The notes below the pieces were generated by a model. It was not told the DNA's origin. It made no database searches and was given only the letters and a program-made list of their open reading frames with translations. The translations under genes were made by a program, and so were the position numbers. Below are positions 38,563 to 47,337 of a stretch of DNA of 64,000 bases, in pieces. Position 1 is the stretch's first letter. Each line of letters opens with the position of its first letter. Origin of the DNA: Jannaschia maritima (GTDB lineage Bacteria > Pseudomonadota > Alphaproteobacteria > Rhodobacterales > Rhodobacteraceae); NCBI RefSeq assembly GCF_030973515.1, contig NZ_JARGZA010000004.1, positions 124,001-188,000 of the forward strand, in the 5' to 3' direction.

Positions 38563-39438
38563 ATGAGGATCGTCGCCTCGCTGGAGGAGATATCGGCCCA
38601 ATACGACGCGCTGTTCGTGGACGTGTGGGGCTGCGTGCACGACGGCATCCACCCCATCGCCGGCGCGCCGGAAGCGCTGGCGGCCTATCGCGCGCGGGGG
38701 GGTCGGGTGATCCTGGTGACGAACGCGCCCCGGCCCCGCCATTCGGTGGCCGAGCAACTGGACCGCATCGGCGTGACGCGCGATGCCTGGGACGACATCG
38801 CCACGTCCGGCGACAGCGCGCGCGTGGCGATGTTCACCGGCGCCATCGGGACGCGCGTGTGGCATCTGGGGCACCCGCAGGTGGACGCGTCGTTCTTCGT
38901 GCCCCCGTCGGTCCTGGACGACCCCGTGGCCATCGAGCGGGTGGAGCTGGAACTGGCGGAGGGCATCGCCTGCACCGGCCCGTTCGACCCCCTGGCCGAC
39001 CCGGAGGTCCTGCGCCCGCAACTGCTGTCCGCGAAGGTCCACGGGCTGAAGCTGCTCTGCGCCAACCCGGACATCGTGGTGGACCGTGGTGACGTGCGCG
39101 AATGGTGCGCGGGCGCGGTGGCGCGGCTCTACACGCAGATGGGGGGCGAATCGCTCTATTTCGGGAAGCCCTATCCCCCGATCTACGACCTGGCGCGGCG
39201 GCGGCTGGCGCAGGTGGCCGACGTGGCGGACGGCAACATCCTGTGCGTGGGCGACGGCGTGCTGACCGACGCGCGCGGGGCGATGGGCGAGGATCTGGAC
39301 CTACTGTTCGTGTCCGGCGGCCTGGCCGCCGCGGAGACGGGCACCGTCCACGGCGGCGACCCGGAGCCGGAGATGCTGGCGGCCTTCGCGGCGGCGGAAG
39401 GGATCGCCCCGCAATACGTGATCGGCACGCTTCGGTAA
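38563..39438 (+). CDS. TIGR01459-type HAD hydrolase (291 aa)
   Basis: HAD-superfamily protein of the NagD-like class IIA subgroup found in alphaproteobacteria. Motif I is 'FVDVWGCVHDG': the nucleophile Asp is kept but the second Asp is Trp, as in this subfamily. Motif II is 'VILVTNAPRP', and motifs III/IV are 'YFGKPYPPIYDL' and 'NILCVGDGVLTDARGA'. Phosphatase activity on a small sugar or nucleotide is likely; the substrate is unknown. 10 bases behind ppaC. Confidence 0.85.
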   Translation: MRIVASLEEISAQYDALFVDVWGCVHDGIHPIAGAPEALAAYRARGGRVILVTNAPRPRHSVAEQLDRIGVTRDAWDDIATSGDSARVAMFTGAIGTRVWHLGHPQVDASFFVPPSVLDDPVAIERVELELAEGIACTGPFDPLADPEVLRPQLLSAKVHGLKLLCANPDIVVDRGDVREWCAGAVARLYTQMGGESLYFGKPYPPIYDLARRRLAQVADVADGNILCVGDGVLTDARGAMGEDLDLLFVSGGLAAAETGTVHGGDPEPEMLAAFAAAEGIAPQYVIGTLR

Positions 39439-39755
39439 CGATCGTACGCCCGGGAGCGGACCCGCGACGCGGTGTCGGCGGTGATCGGCATCCACCGAAG
39501 TTTCGTCCGCCCGGGCGCATGGTGCAGCATGGCGGGCGCGCGGTGCAGCGCGGCGGGTGAACGGGTGCCGGTGGGCGGCGCGGCCATGCCGGCCCCGTCG
39601 AAGACGTTCCGCCGATCGCTCGGACCTGGAGCCGACGGGGCGCTTCGGGAATGGCGGGCGGCGGTGCCACACCGGACGCGGCCCGTGCCGCGTTAACCTA
39701 TCCTTAAGCGCGTTCGTTCGACCCTGTGGCTTCAGGACCAGACGGAGGGGAACGG
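39439..39755. other. 317-base intergenic region with CtrA-type box
   Basis: No gene is convincing. It has a duplicated 'GGTGCAGC' stretch around 39522-39550 and, near its right end, the TTAA-N7-TTAA site listed separately. Confidence 0.5.
39693..39707 (+). promoter_or_regulatory. CtrA-type binding site TTAACCTATCCTTAA
   Basis: TTAA at 39693 and TTAA at 39704 are separated by exactly seven bases, the full consensus for the alphaproteobacterial response regulator CtrA. TTAA is rare in this G+C-rich DNA. The site ends 48 bases before the ATG of the small membrane protein at 39756. Confidence 0.6.
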
Positions 39756-39965
39756 ATGACCGACCATGACGACCGCATGCAGACCAGGCGCCGCGAGGCC
39801 GCCATCGCGCAGTTCGAGCTGGAGGCGCGGATCATGCTGGACGACGTCCAGCACTTCACGATGCCCGCGCTGCCGCACGCGCCGCGCCATCCGCTGATCG
39901 CGGCGGGCGCGGTCGCGCTGGCCCTCGTGGCCTGGGCGCTTCCGTGGCGCGGCCCCGCGGCCTGA
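39756..39965 (+). CDS. small single-pass membrane protein, putative CtrA target (69 aa)
   Basis: ATG 39756 is preceded by GAGGGG. The polar N-terminal half contains a predicted helix ('RRREAAIAQFELEARIMLDD'), followed by one membrane segment near the end ('LIAAGAVALALVAWALPW'). The protein is therefore probably tail-anchored with a cytoplasmic head. No family is recognised. The CtrA-type box upstream suggests cell-cycle or motility/envelope regulation. Confidence 0.6.
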   Translation: MTDHDDRMQTRRREAAIAQFELEARIMLDDVQHFTMPALPHAPRHPLIAAGAVALALVAWALPWRGPAA

Positions 39966-40002
39966 CGCGCGGACCCCGGCGGGGGCGAACGGCAGGGCGC
40001 CC

Positions 40003-40488
40003 CTACTTGGCGCCCATCGCGGGATGCTCGATGGCGTCCATGTCCACCAGGTCCGGCGCCAAGCCCGCCTGGCGATAGATGCGCTTCCCCCGGCGGGGAT
40101 AGTCGCCGACGTCGTGGGGCAGGCGCTGCCCCATCACCAGGAGGCGCAGGGTCGCGGTCCCGGTGTTGCGGATCGTGTGCGCCAGCCCGCCTGCGCGGTA
40201 GCCCACGAAGTCGCCCGGCCCGATCGGGTGGTCCTCGTCCCCCGTCGTGGCGGTGGCGGTGCCGGACAGGACGAAGACGGCCTCGTCCTCGTGGTGGTGG
40301 CGGTGATACTCGGTCGTCTCGTGCCCGGGCTCGACCTCGATCAGATGGATGCCCAGGCCGGTCAGTCCGGTGGCGTCGCCCAGCGACCTGTTCCGGCGCC
40401 GGGCGTCGGGGTTCAGGAAATGGGTCTTGTCCCGCCCCGCCATCGCTTCGATGTCGGCGGCGCGCAGCAGATAGGTGTCGGTGGTCAT
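40003..40488 (-). CDS. cupin-domain protein (161 aa)
   Basis: Single cupin beta-barrel with metal-binding residues in 'HETTEYHRHHHEDEAVFVLSG' (motif 1) and 'HTIRNTGTATLRLLVMG' (motif 2), and 'IGPGDFVGYRAGGLAHTI' between. The start is ATG 40488. The dense histidine cluster YHRHHHED is notable. Possible sugar/organic-acid isomerase or dioxygenase; substrate unknown. It diverges from gatC at 40593 with a 104-base gap. Confidence 0.82.
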   Translation of the reverse strand: MTTDTYLLRAADIEAMAGRDKTHFLNPDARRRNRSLGDATGLTGLGIHLIEVEPGHETTEYHRHHHEDEAVFVLSGTATATTGDEDHPIGPGDFVGYRAGGLAHTIRNTGTATLRLLVMGQRLPHDVGDYPRRGKRIYRQAGLAPDLVDMDAIEHPAMGAK

Positions 40489-40592
40489 GGGCTCGTCCCC
40501 CTTCGGTCGGCAGGCTAGCACCGCCCGCGCGCCCCGTTGAACCCCCCTGCCCGCGCCGCTAAGGGACGGGCCGAACCGGAACGGGGGTGCCC

Positions 40593-40880
40593 ATGTCCAT
40601 CGACCGCGAAACCGCGCGTAAGGTCGCCTCGCTGGCCCGCATCCGGGTGCCGGACGACCGGCTGGACGCCCTGGCGGGCGAGTTCAACGCGATCCTGTCC
40701 TTCGTGGAACAGCTGCGCGAGGTCGACGTGGACGGCGTGGCGCCGATGACGTCGGTGACGCCCATGCGCCTGCCCCGCCGCGACGACGTCGTGACGGAGG
40801 GCGGTCAGGCCGACGCGGTGCTGGCGAACGCCCCCGAAGCGCGGGAGGGCTTCTTCGCCGTCCCCAAGGTGGTGGAGTAG
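40593..40880 (+). CDS. gatC: Asp/Glu-tRNA amidotransferase subunit C
   Basis: Small subunit (95 aa) of GatCAB, which converts misacylated Glu-tRNAGln and Asp-tRNAAsn to the correct forms. Typical N-terminus '[22 protein letters not shown]', then '[19 protein letters not shown]' and the closing '[11 protein letters not shown]'. ATG 40593; the GTG two codons earlier is less likely. gatA starts 6 bases after its stop; gatB is not in the window. Confidence 0.95.
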   Translation: MSIDRETARKVASLARIRVPDDRLDALAGEFNAILSFVEQLREVDVDGVAPMTSVTPMRLPRRDDVVTEGGQADAVLANAPEAREGFFAVPKVVE

Positions 40881-40886
40881 GCTGCG

Positions 40887-42374
40887 ATGTCCGACCTGAC
40901 CGACCTGTCCCTTGCGGGGGCGCGCGACGCCCTGCGCCGCGGCGACGTCACTGCCGCCGGCCTGGCGCAGGCCTATCTGGACGCGGCCGAGGCGGGGGCC
41001 GTGCTGAACGCCGTGGTCACGCCCACGCCGGACCTGGCGCTGCAGCAGGCGGCGGCGGCGGACGAGCGGCTGGCGGGGGGCGACGCGCCCGACCTGTGCG
41101 GGATCCCCATCGGGGTGAAGGACCTGTTCTGCACGAAGGGCGTGCGGTCGCAGGCGGGATCGAAGATCCTGGACGGGTTCCGCCCGGAATACGAGTCCAC
41201 CGTCACGGACCGGCTGTTCGCCGACGGCGCGGTGATGACCGGCAAGCTGAACATGGACGAGTTCGCCATGGGCAGCAGCAACGAGACGTCGACCTATGGC
41301 CCCGTCGTGAACCCCTGGCGGGCGAAGGGGTCGAACGCGGACCTGACGCCCGGCGGGTCGTCGGGCGGATCGGCAGCCGCGGTGGCCGCGGGCCTGTGCC
41401 TGGCCGCCCTGGGGACCGACACGGGCGGGTCGATCCGGCAGCCGGCGGCGTTCACGGGGATCGTGGGCATCAAGCCGACCTATGGCCGGGTCAGCCGGTG
41501 GGGGATCGTGGCCTTCGCGTCCAGCCTGGACCAGGCCGGCCCGATGACGCGCGACGTGCGCGACGCGGCGATCCTGCTGCGCGCGATGTGCGGCCACGAC
41601 CCGAAGGACAGCACCTCCGCCCCGCGCGGCGTTCCCGACTTCGAGGCGATGCTGGAGGACGGCGTCGCGGGCCGGGTCATCGGCGTGCCGCGGGAATACC
41701 GCATGGACGGGATGCCCGACGAGATCGAGGCGCTGTGGCGGCGGGGCATGGACATGCTGCGCGACGCGGGCGCCACGATGCGCGACATCAGCCTGCCGCA
41801 CACGAAGTACGCACTGCCCGCGTATTACGTCATCGCGCCGGCGGAGGCGTCGTCCAACCTGGCGCGTTACGACGGGGTGCGGTTCGGGCACCGGGCGGCG
41901 TTGAGCCAGGGCGACGGCATCACGGATCTGTACGAGAAGACGCGCGCCGAAGGGTTCGGCCCGGAGGTGCAGCGCCGCGTGATGGTCGGCACCTACGTGC
42001 TGTCGGCGGGGTTCTACGACGCGTACTACAACCGCGCGCGCAAGGTCCGGGCCCTGATCAAGCGGGACTTCGAGCAGGTGTTCGAGGACGGGGTGGATGC
42101 GATCCTGACGCCCACCACGCCGTCGGCGGCCTTTCCCCTGGGCGCGATGGCGGATGCCGATCCGATCCGGATGTACCTGAACGACGTGTTCACGGTCACG
42201 GTGAACCTGGCCGGGCTGCCGGGCATCAGCGTGCCCGCCGGGCTGGACGCCGCGGGCCTGCCGCTGGGCCTGCAGCTGATCGGCAAGCCCTGGGAGGAAG
42301 GGGCGCTGCTGTCCGCCGCCCATGCGCTGGAAGCCCGGGCCGGGTTCGCCGCCAGGCCGGACCGGTGGTGGTGA
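40887..42374 (+). CDS. gatA: Asp/Glu-tRNA amidotransferase subunit A
   Basis: Amidase-family glutaminase (495 aa) that supplies ammonia for the transamidation. The Ser-cisSer-Lys triad region is visible as '[10 protein letters not shown]' (Lys), '[16 protein letters not shown]' (cis-Ser) and '[30 protein letters not shown]' (nucleophile Ser). Full length. The amidase gene that follows overlaps its 3' end. Confidence 0.96.
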   Translation: MSDLTDLSLAGARDALRRGDVTAAGLAQAYLDAAEAGAVLNAVVTPTPDLALQQAAAADERLAGGDAPDLCGIPIGVKDLFCTKGVRSQAGSKILDGFRPEYESTVTDRLFADGAVMTGKLNMDEFAMGSSNETSTYGPVVNPWRAKGSNADLTPGGSSGGSAAAVAAGLCLAALGTDTGGSIRQPAAFTGIVGIKPTYGRVSRWGIVAFASSLDQAGPMTRDVRDAAILLRAMCGHDPKDSTSAPRGVPDFEAMLEDGVAGRVIGVPREYRMDGMPDEIEALWRRGMDMLRDAGATMRDISLPHTKYALPAYYVIAPAEASSNLARYDGVRFGHRAALSQGDGITDLYEKTRAEGFGPEVQRRVMVGTYVLSAGFYDAYYNRARKVRALIKRDFEQVFEDGVDAILTPTTPSAAFPLGAMADADPIRMYLNDVFTVTVNLAGLPGISVPAGLDAAGLPLGLQLIGKPWEEGALLSAAHALEARAGFAARPDRWW

Positions 42375-43047
42375 CCTGATCCGGGAGGTTCCCACGCCCA
42401 ACCACGGCGAACGCCGCGGCGGCGTGGTCCCATCGCTGATCGTCCTGCACTATACCGCGATGGCGGGCCTCGACCCGGTGGTGCGGTGGTTCGGGGACCC
42501 CGCGACCGAATTGTCCGCCCATTACGTCGTGGGCGGGGACGGCACGGTGGTCGTCATGGTGCCGGAGGACCGGCGCGCCTGGCACGCGGGCGCGGGGTCC
42601 TGGATGGGATGCGCGGACGTCAACTCCGCGTCCGTCGGGATCGAGCTGTGCAACAGGGGCGACCACCCCTTCGCGGCGGCGCAGATGGCCGCCCTTCGCG
42701 GGCTCCTGCGGGGGATCATGGACCGGCACGGCATCGGGCCCGCGGGCGTGATCGGGCATTCCGACCTGGCGCCCGGACGCAAGATCGACCCGGGCGCGCG
42801 GTTCGACTGGCGCGGGCTGGCGCGAAGTGGGCTGGCGGTGTGGCCCCGCGCCGCGCCGCGCGAGGCGCCGGACCCCGCCCGGTTCCGCGACCGCGCCCGG
42901 CGCTTCGGCTATACGGCAGGGGTCCCCGACGCGGCGCTGCTGGCGGCCGTGCGCCTGCGGTTCCGCCCCGGCGCCGGGGGACCGCTGGACGGGGACGACA
43001 TGGCGGTGGCGGCCGGGCTGATTGACGCGGCGCCCCTGCTGGGCTAG
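42322..43047 (+). CDS. AmpD-like N-acetylmuramoyl-L-alanine amidase
   Basis: Zinc amidase of the amidase_2 family that cuts the muramoyl-L-alanine bond, probably for wall recycling. Zinc ligands are His in 'LIVLHYTAM' and '[16 protein letters not shown]', and '[24 protein letters not shown]' matches the family. The N-terminal family part '[10 protein letters not shown]' must be included, but no ATG/GTG/TTG lies just before it. ATG 42322 (53 bases inside gatA) is the best candidate; GTG 42424 would cut conserved sequence. rnpB begins right after its stop. Confidence 0.85.
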   Translation: MRWKPGPGSPPGRTGGGDLIREVPTPNHGERRGGVVPSLIVLHYTAMAGLDPVVRWFGDPATELSAHYVVGGDGTVVVMVPEDRRAWHAGAGSWMGCADVNSASVGIELCNRGDHPFAAAQMAALRGLLRGIMDRHGIGPAGVIGHSDLAPGRKIDPGARFDWRGLARSGLAVWPRAAPREAPDPARFRDRARRFGYTAGVPDAALLAAVRLRFRPGAGGPLDGDDMAVAAGLIDAAPLLG

Positions 43048-43055
43048 CGCGCTGG

Positions 43056-43446
43056 CCGTGCGGGGGGCCGGGCGGCCGCGGGTTTCGATCCGAGGAAAGT
43101 CCGGACTCCACGAAGCGACGGTGCCGGGTAACGCCCGGGCGGCGATCGTCGGGGGAACCCGACGGGAAGCCGACGGATAGCGCCACAGAGAACAGACCGC
43201 CGTCCCGCGGGGCGGCAAGGGTGAAACGGTGGGGTAAGGGCCCACCGGGGGCGCGGCGACGGGCCCCGCATGGCAAGCCCCACCGGGAGCAATGCCGAAT
43301 AGGGACCGCACGCCGCGTGCGGCAGGGGTGCTTCGCCCCCGCGGTCCGGGTTGGCAGCTTCAGGCCCGCAGCGATGCGCGGTCGAGATGAATGGTCGCCG
43401 CCCCCCCCGGGGGACACAGAATCCGGCTTACAGGCCCCCCGCATGA
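43056..43446 (+). ncRNA. rnpB: RNase P RNA, class A
   Basis: Catalytic RNA that trims tRNA 5' leaders. The CR-I core 'GAGGAAAGTCCGGACTCCA' (43100-43118 region), 'GGTAAGGGCCCACCG' and the 3' 'AGAATCCGGCTTACAGGCC' are all present. The P1 stem is perfect: 12 bases at 43058-43069 pair with 43433-43444 (one G-U), which fixes both ends to within a few bases. P3/P12-like GC stems are present between. The promoter probably lies inside the amidase gene. Confidence 0.95.
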
Positions 43447-43556
43447 TGCCTTTCGACCGCAGGTTGAGCATCCATTAACCCTCGTCGTTGCCAAATGGGT
43501 TGCGCGACGCATGTTTACGCAAAGGCAGGGGCGGGGGCCCCGCCGCCGGAGGACGG

Positions 43557-43937
43557 ATGACCGATGCACAGATGGCCTTCGCCGCAGCCCCGCGGCCACG
43601 CCCCCGTCGCGAGGGCGGCGCGCTGGATGCGGTCCGGCGGTCGCGCGCGTGCCTGGGCCTGTTGCGACAGGACGGAACGATCGCCGTCGTCAACGCGGCC
43701 GCCCTGGACGCCCTGGGCTTCGCCCCGGAGGACGACCTGACCGGCCTGTCGCTATCGTCCTTCTGGCCCGCCCATTCCCGCGCGGGCATCCGCGCCGCCC
43801 TGCAGCAGGCCCGGTCCGGCCACGCGGTGCGGATCGCGCTGGACCTGGAGACGCTGCGCCCTGGTGGCGGATGCGTGACCCTGTCCCTGTCCCCGTGCGC
43901 GATGGGATTGGTGCTGCTGGCGCTGGACCCCGGCTGA
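43557..43937 (+). CDS. small PAS-domain protein (126 aa)
   Basis: ATG 43557 with GGAGGA just upstream. After a ~45-residue basic, low-complexity N-terminus ('PRPRPRREGG'), residues 50-125 form a PAS-like sensor domain ('RACLGLLRQDGTIAVVNAAALDALGFAPEDDLTGLSLSSFWPAHSR'). No output domain follows, so it would act through a partner. A TTAACC half-site at 43475 resembles a CtrA half box. The ligand is unknown. Confidence 0.7.
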   Translation: MTDAQMAFAAAPRPRPRREGGALDAVRRSRACLGLLRQDGTIAVVNAAALDALGFAPEDDLTGLSLSSFWPAHSRAGIRAALQQARSGHAVRIALDLETLRPGGGCVTLSLSPCAMGLVLLALDPG

Positions 43938-44042
43938 CCGGGCCATCCGCTTGACAGGGGGTCGCGGGCTGGTAAGGGGACGCTTCCAGATTTCGGCGCG
44001 GGGCCGCGTGACCCGACCGCGCCCCCTTGCAGGAGACGCGCC

Positions 44043-44210
44043 ATGGCCAAGCCGACCACCATCAAGATCCGCCTGAACTCCTCCGCCGGGACGGGGCATT
44101 TCTACGTCACGAAGAAGAACGCCCGCACCATGACCGAGAAGATGTCGGTGCGGAAGTACGACCCCGTCGCGCGCAAGCATGTCGAGTACAAGGAAGGCAA
44201 GATCAAGTAA
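44043..44210 (+). CDS. rpmG: 50S ribosomal protein L33 (55 aa)
   Basis: Short basic ribosomal protein: '[20 protein letters not shown]', '[21 protein letters not shown]' and a lysine-rich end, all family-typical. It lacks the CxxC pairs, so it is the zinc-free (C-minus) form. ATG 44043 follows 'caggagacgcc'. An intrinsic terminator follows the gene. Confidence 0.96.
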   Translation: MAKPTTIKIRLNSSAGTGHFYVTKKNARTMTEKMSVRKYDPVARKHVEYKEGKIK

Positions 44211-44231
44211 GATCCTGCCCATCCGGTATCC

Positions 44232-44275
44232 GAAGGGGTCGCCCGGCACGTGCCGCGCGGCCCCTTCCTCGTTTC
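44232..44275 (+). terminator. intrinsic terminator of rpmG
   Basis: GAAGGGG (44232-44238) pairs with CCCCTTC (44261-44267); an inner CGGCAC/GTGCCG stem extends it; a CTCGTTTC tract follows. Confidence 0.7.
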
Positions 44276-44288
44276 GGGGACCCCGCCC

Positions 44289-44780
44289 GTGGAACCACGC
44301 ATCGCCACGCCCGCCGACCTGCCCGCCATCGACGCGCTGCTGGCCCGCAGCTATCCGGCGCTGCTGAAGGCGGACTATCCGCCCTCGGTCCTGGTCACGG
44401 CCCTGCCATTGATATCCCGCGCGCAGCCGGCGTTGCTGGCATCGGGCACCCATTGGGTGACGACCGACGGGAGCCGCGCCGTGGCCTGCGGCGGCTGGAC
44501 CGCCGCCCCGCCCCGCGGCCGGACCGCGCCGCGCGGATGGGGCAGCGTGCGCCATCTGGCGGTGGACCCGGCCCGCACGCGGCGGGGGCTGGCGCGCGCG
44601 CTGATGGAGGCGGCCCTGGGTCAGGCGCGCGGCGCGGGCGTCCGCGCGATGCAGTGCCTGTCGACCCGGACCGCCGTGCCGTTCTATGCCTCGCTGGGCT
44701 TCGAGGTCGTGGGGCCCGTGGACGTGGCCCTGCGGAACGGGATCGTCTTCCCGTCGATCGAGATGCGGGCCCGCCTGTAA
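44289..44780 (+). CDS. GNAT-family N-acetyltransferase (163 aa)
   Basis: Acetyl-CoA-dependent acetyltransferase. Motif A is 'VRHLAVDPARTRRGLARALMEAAL' (R/QxxGxG/A type) and motif B is 'STRTAVPFYASLGFEVVGPVDV'. GTG 44289 ('MEPRIATPADLPAIDALL') is preferred because the family N-terminus begins there; GTG 44250 would lie inside the rpmG terminator. Substrate unknown. Confidence 0.8.
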   Translation: MEPRIATPADLPAIDALLARSYPALLKADYPPSVLVTALPLISRAQPALLASGTHWVTTDGSRAVACGGWTAAPPRGRTAPRGWGSVRHLAVDPARTRRGLARALMEAALGQARGAGVRAMQCLSTRTAVPFYASLGFEVVGPVDVALRNGIVFPSIEMRARL

Positions 44781-44868
44781 CGCACGAATCCTGTGCACGG
44801 GCGCGGGTTGGATGGGGGCGCGGCCATCCCGACCTATCTGCCGACACGAGAACAGGAGGGGGCGCCCC

Positions 44869-45786
44869 ATGTCCGATCACAGCATCACCGGCCTGCACCA
44901 CGTCACCGCGATCAGCGGTCCGCCACAGGCCAACGTCGACTTCTTCACGAAGGTCATGGATCAGCGGTTGGTCAAGAAGACCGTGAACTTCGACGATCCC
45001 GGCACCTATCACCTGTATTACGGCAACCGGACGGCGGAGCCGGGGACCATCCTGACCTTCTTCCCCTTCGCGCACGCCGCCCCCGGCCGGCCCGGTTCGG
45101 GCGAGGCGTCGGCCTACGGCTATTCGATCGGGGACCGCGTCGCGGACGATTGGCTGCGCGAGGTCGCGGCCAGGGGGGCCGAGGTGTCGGACCCCGTCGA
45201 ACGGTTCGGCCAGCCGGTCTTCACCGTCGCTGACCCCGACGGGAAGCGGGTCGAGCTGGTGACGGAACCCGGCGACCACGATCCCGCGGCGGGCGGCTTC
45301 CACGGCGTGACGCTTTGGCTGGACGACCTGGGGCCCACCCGCGACCTGCTGGTCGATCGCATGGGATACGCGGAGGCCGGGCACGAGGCGGCGGACGGCG
45401 CCGAACGGTTGCGGCTGATCGCCCCGGGCGAGGCGCGCGGCCGGGTCGTGGACCTGTTCCGGCAGGACGGCGCCCCCCGTGCGCGGCCCGGTGCCGGATC
45501 CATCCACCATGTCGCGTTCCGGGCGAAGGACGACGCGGAGCAACTGGCGTGGCGCGACCGGATGCTGACGGCGGGCATGCAGGTCACGCCCGTGATCGAC
45601 CGGCAGTACTTCAACGCGATCTACTTCCGCGAACCCGGCGGCGTCCTGTTCGAGATCGCCACCGACCCGCCGGGCTTCACGGCGGACGAATCGCTGGATC
45701 ATCTGGGCGAGGCGTTGAAGCTGCCCGCCCAGCACGAACCCCTGCGCGACCGGATCGAGGCGGTCCTGCCGGAGATCCGGACATGA
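44869..45786 (+). CDS. ring-cleaving dioxygenase, MhqO-like (305 aa)
   Basis: Two-module vicinal-oxygen-chelate (glyoxalase-fold) protein predicted to cleave aromatic diols or hydroquinones. Each module has its metal ligands: 'LHHVTAISG' and 'SIHHVAFRAKDDAEQ', with 'GTYHLYYGN' and 'GGVLFEIATDPPGF' supplying further ligands. It resembles B. subtilis MhqO (quinone resistance). The next gene starts within its stop (ATGA) and encodes an MhqD-like esterase, the same pairing as in Bacillus mhq loci. Confidence 0.85.
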   Translation: MSDHSITGLHHVTAISGPPQANVDFFTKVMDQRLVKKTVNFDDPGTYHLYYGNRTAEPGTILTFFPFAHAAPGRPGSGEASAYGYSIGDRVADDWLREVAARGAEVSDPVERFGQPVFTVADPDGKRVELVTEPGDHDPAAGGFHGVTLWLDDLGPTRDLLVDRMGYAEAGHEAADGAERLRLIAPGEARGRVVDLFRQDGAPRARPGAGSIHHVAFRAKDDAEQLAWRDRMLTAGMQVTPVIDRQYFNAIYFREPGGVLFEIATDPPGFTADESLDHLGEALKLPAQHEPLRDRIEAVLPEIRT

Positions 45787-46415
45787 TGCGCGGCGGTCCG
45801 GACGGCGCCGCGACCGGGCTGGTCCTGCTTCACGGGCGGGGCGGGTCGGCCGTGGACATGGCGGGGCTGGTGGCGCCCCTGGACGCCACCGGCTTCGCCT
45901 TGGTCGCGCCGGAGGCGGAGGGACGGTCCTGGTGGCCGACCTCGTTCCTGGCGCCCAGCGCGCAGATGGAACCGCATGTCGCACGCGGACTGGACGCGGT
46001 GGACGCCGCGGTGGCGGCGCTGGCCCTGCCCCGCGACCGGATCGCCGTCCTGGGCTTCAGCCAGGGCGCCTGCCTGGGGCTGGAATGGGCGGCCCGGCGG
46101 GGGGCGGGCGTCGGGGCCGTCATCGCGTTCTCCGGCGGGCTGGTGGGCACGTCGGACGTGGGCGGCCCGGACGATGCCCTCCATGGTCATGCGGGCAAGG
46201 CGTTCGACTACCCCACCGACCTGGCCGGCACGGCGGCGGTCGTGACCTGTCACGAACGCGACCCGCACATCCCCCTGGCCCGCGCCCGCGCCTCCGCCGA
46301 GGTGCTGGACGGGCTGGGCGCGGACGCGCGGATGCTGACCCATCCCGGCCCGGGGCATCAGCCCATGCCGGACGGCATCGCCGCCGCGCGCGACCTGCTG
46401 GCCCGCCTGGCCTGA
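45783..46415 (+). CDS. phospholipase/carboxylesterase-type hydrolase, MhqD-like
   Basis: Alpha/beta hydrolase (210 aa) of the carboxylesterase/phospholipase family. 'LVLLHGRGGSAVDM' is the oxyanion loop, 'VLGFSQGACLGLEWA' the GFSQG nucleophile elbow, the acid lies in 'CHERDPHIPLAR' and the His in 'HPGPGHQPMP'. It overlaps the dioxygenase gene by four bases. The two probably act together on quinone- or hydroquinone-derived compounds (inference from the mhq pairing). Confidence 0.85.
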   Translation: MMRGGPDGAATGLVLLHGRGGSAVDMAGLVAPLDATGFALVAPEAEGRSWWPTSFLAPSAQMEPHVARGLDAVDAAVAALALPRDRIAVLGFSQGACLGLEWAARRGAGVGAVIAFSGGLVGTSDVGGPDDALHGHAGKAFDYPTDLAGTAAVVTCHERDPHIPLARARASAEVLDGLGADARMLTHPGPGHQPMPDGIAAARDLLARLA

Positions 46416-46480
46416 CGCGGCCTTGACGCCACCCCGGGCGGATCCGCATATCGCCGCGGATCCGCCCGGGGGACGACATC

Positions 46481-47269
46481 ATGCATCGCGAACGCCTGCG
46501 CCGGTGGCTGGACACGCCACGGGTGCGCAACGCCATCATCGCCGTCATCCTGTTCAACGCCGTCCTGCTGGGGATGGAGACGTCGCCCGCGTTGATGGAC
46601 CGGGCCGGGCCGTTGATCGTCACGTTGGACCGCGTCTGCCTGGGCATCTTCGTGGTGGAGCTGCTGCTGAAGCTCTATGCCTTCGGGGGGCGGTTCTTCC
46701 GGTCGGGGTGGAACCTGTTCGACGCCGTCATCGTGGGCATCAGCTTGGTCCCCGGCGCGCAGACGCTGTCGGTGCTGCGGGCCCTGCGGATCCTGCGCCT
46801 GCTGCGGGTGATATCGGTGATGCCGCGCCTGCGCCGCGTGGTGGAGGGCTTCGTCAGCGCCCTGCCCGGCATGGCCAGCGTGTTCGTCCTGATGGGGCTG
46901 GTCTTCTACATCGGGGCGGTCATGGCGACGAAGCTGTTCGGCGCGTCGTTCGGCGAATGGTTCGGGTCCCTGCCCCGGTCGGCCTATTCGCTGTTCCAGA
47001 TCATGACGCTGGAATCGTGGTCCATGGGCATCGTCCGCCCGGTGATGGAGGTCTATCCGCTGGCCTGGGCGTTCTTCGTGCCCTTCATCCTGCTGACGAC
47101 CTTTGCGGTGGTGAACCTGCTGGTCGGCCTGATCGTCAACTCGATGCAGGACGCCCATGCGGAGGAAAGCAACGCCGCGACCGACGCCTATCGCGACGAG
47201 GTGCTGGACCGGCTGCGCCAGATCGAGGCGCGGCTGGAGCAGACGGACACCGCGCGCGACCGGACCTGA
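46481..47269 (+). CDS. bacterial voltage-gated sodium channel (262 aa)
   Basis: Single-domain, tetrameric BacNav-type ion channel. Six membrane segments are visible. S4 carries regularly spaced arginines ('VLRALRILRLLRVISVMPRLRRV', R100, R103, R106, R109). The pore helix and filter are 'MTLESWSMG' (176-180 TLESW), identical to the sodium-selective filter of NavAb. S6 is 'VNLLVGLIVNSM', followed by a C-terminal coiled coil ('YRDEVLDRLRQIEARLEQ') expected to hold the tetramer. The length matches known BacNavs. Likely role is motility, pH or Na+ homeostasis, but this is inference. Confidence 0.93.
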   Translation: MHRERLRRWLDTPRVRNAIIAVILFNAVLLGMETSPALMDRAGPLIVTLDRVCLGIFVVELLLKLYAFGGRFFRSGWNLFDAVIVGISLVPGAQTLSVLRALRILRLLRVISVMPRLRRVVEGFVSALPGMASVFVLMGLVFYIGAVMATKLFGASFGEWFGSLPRSAYSLFQIMTLESWSMGIVRPVMEVYPLAWAFFVPFILLTTFAVVNLLVGLIVNSMQDAHAEESNAATDAYRDEVLDRLRQIEARLEQTDTARDRT

Positions 47270-47288
47270 CGCCGACGATCCGCCAACG

Positions 47289-47316
47289 AAAAAGGGCCGC
47301 CCCGAAGGACGGCCCC
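47289..47316 (-). terminator. intrinsic terminator for Bax-inhibitor-like gene
   Basis: GGGCCG (47294-47299) pairs with CGGCCC (47310-47315). Reading leftward (minus strand) the hairpin is followed by TTTTT, a classical terminator for the gene at 47338-48087; it may also slow the converging sodium-channel transcript. Confidence 0.85.
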
Positions 47317-47337
47317 GACCTCGTCATGTCGCTGCGA

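Noticed and set aside
43056-43446. Protein-coding frames across the RNase P RNA region on both strands
   Set aside because: The conserved RNase P cores and the perfect P1 stem explain this stretch; the frames have no family resemblance.
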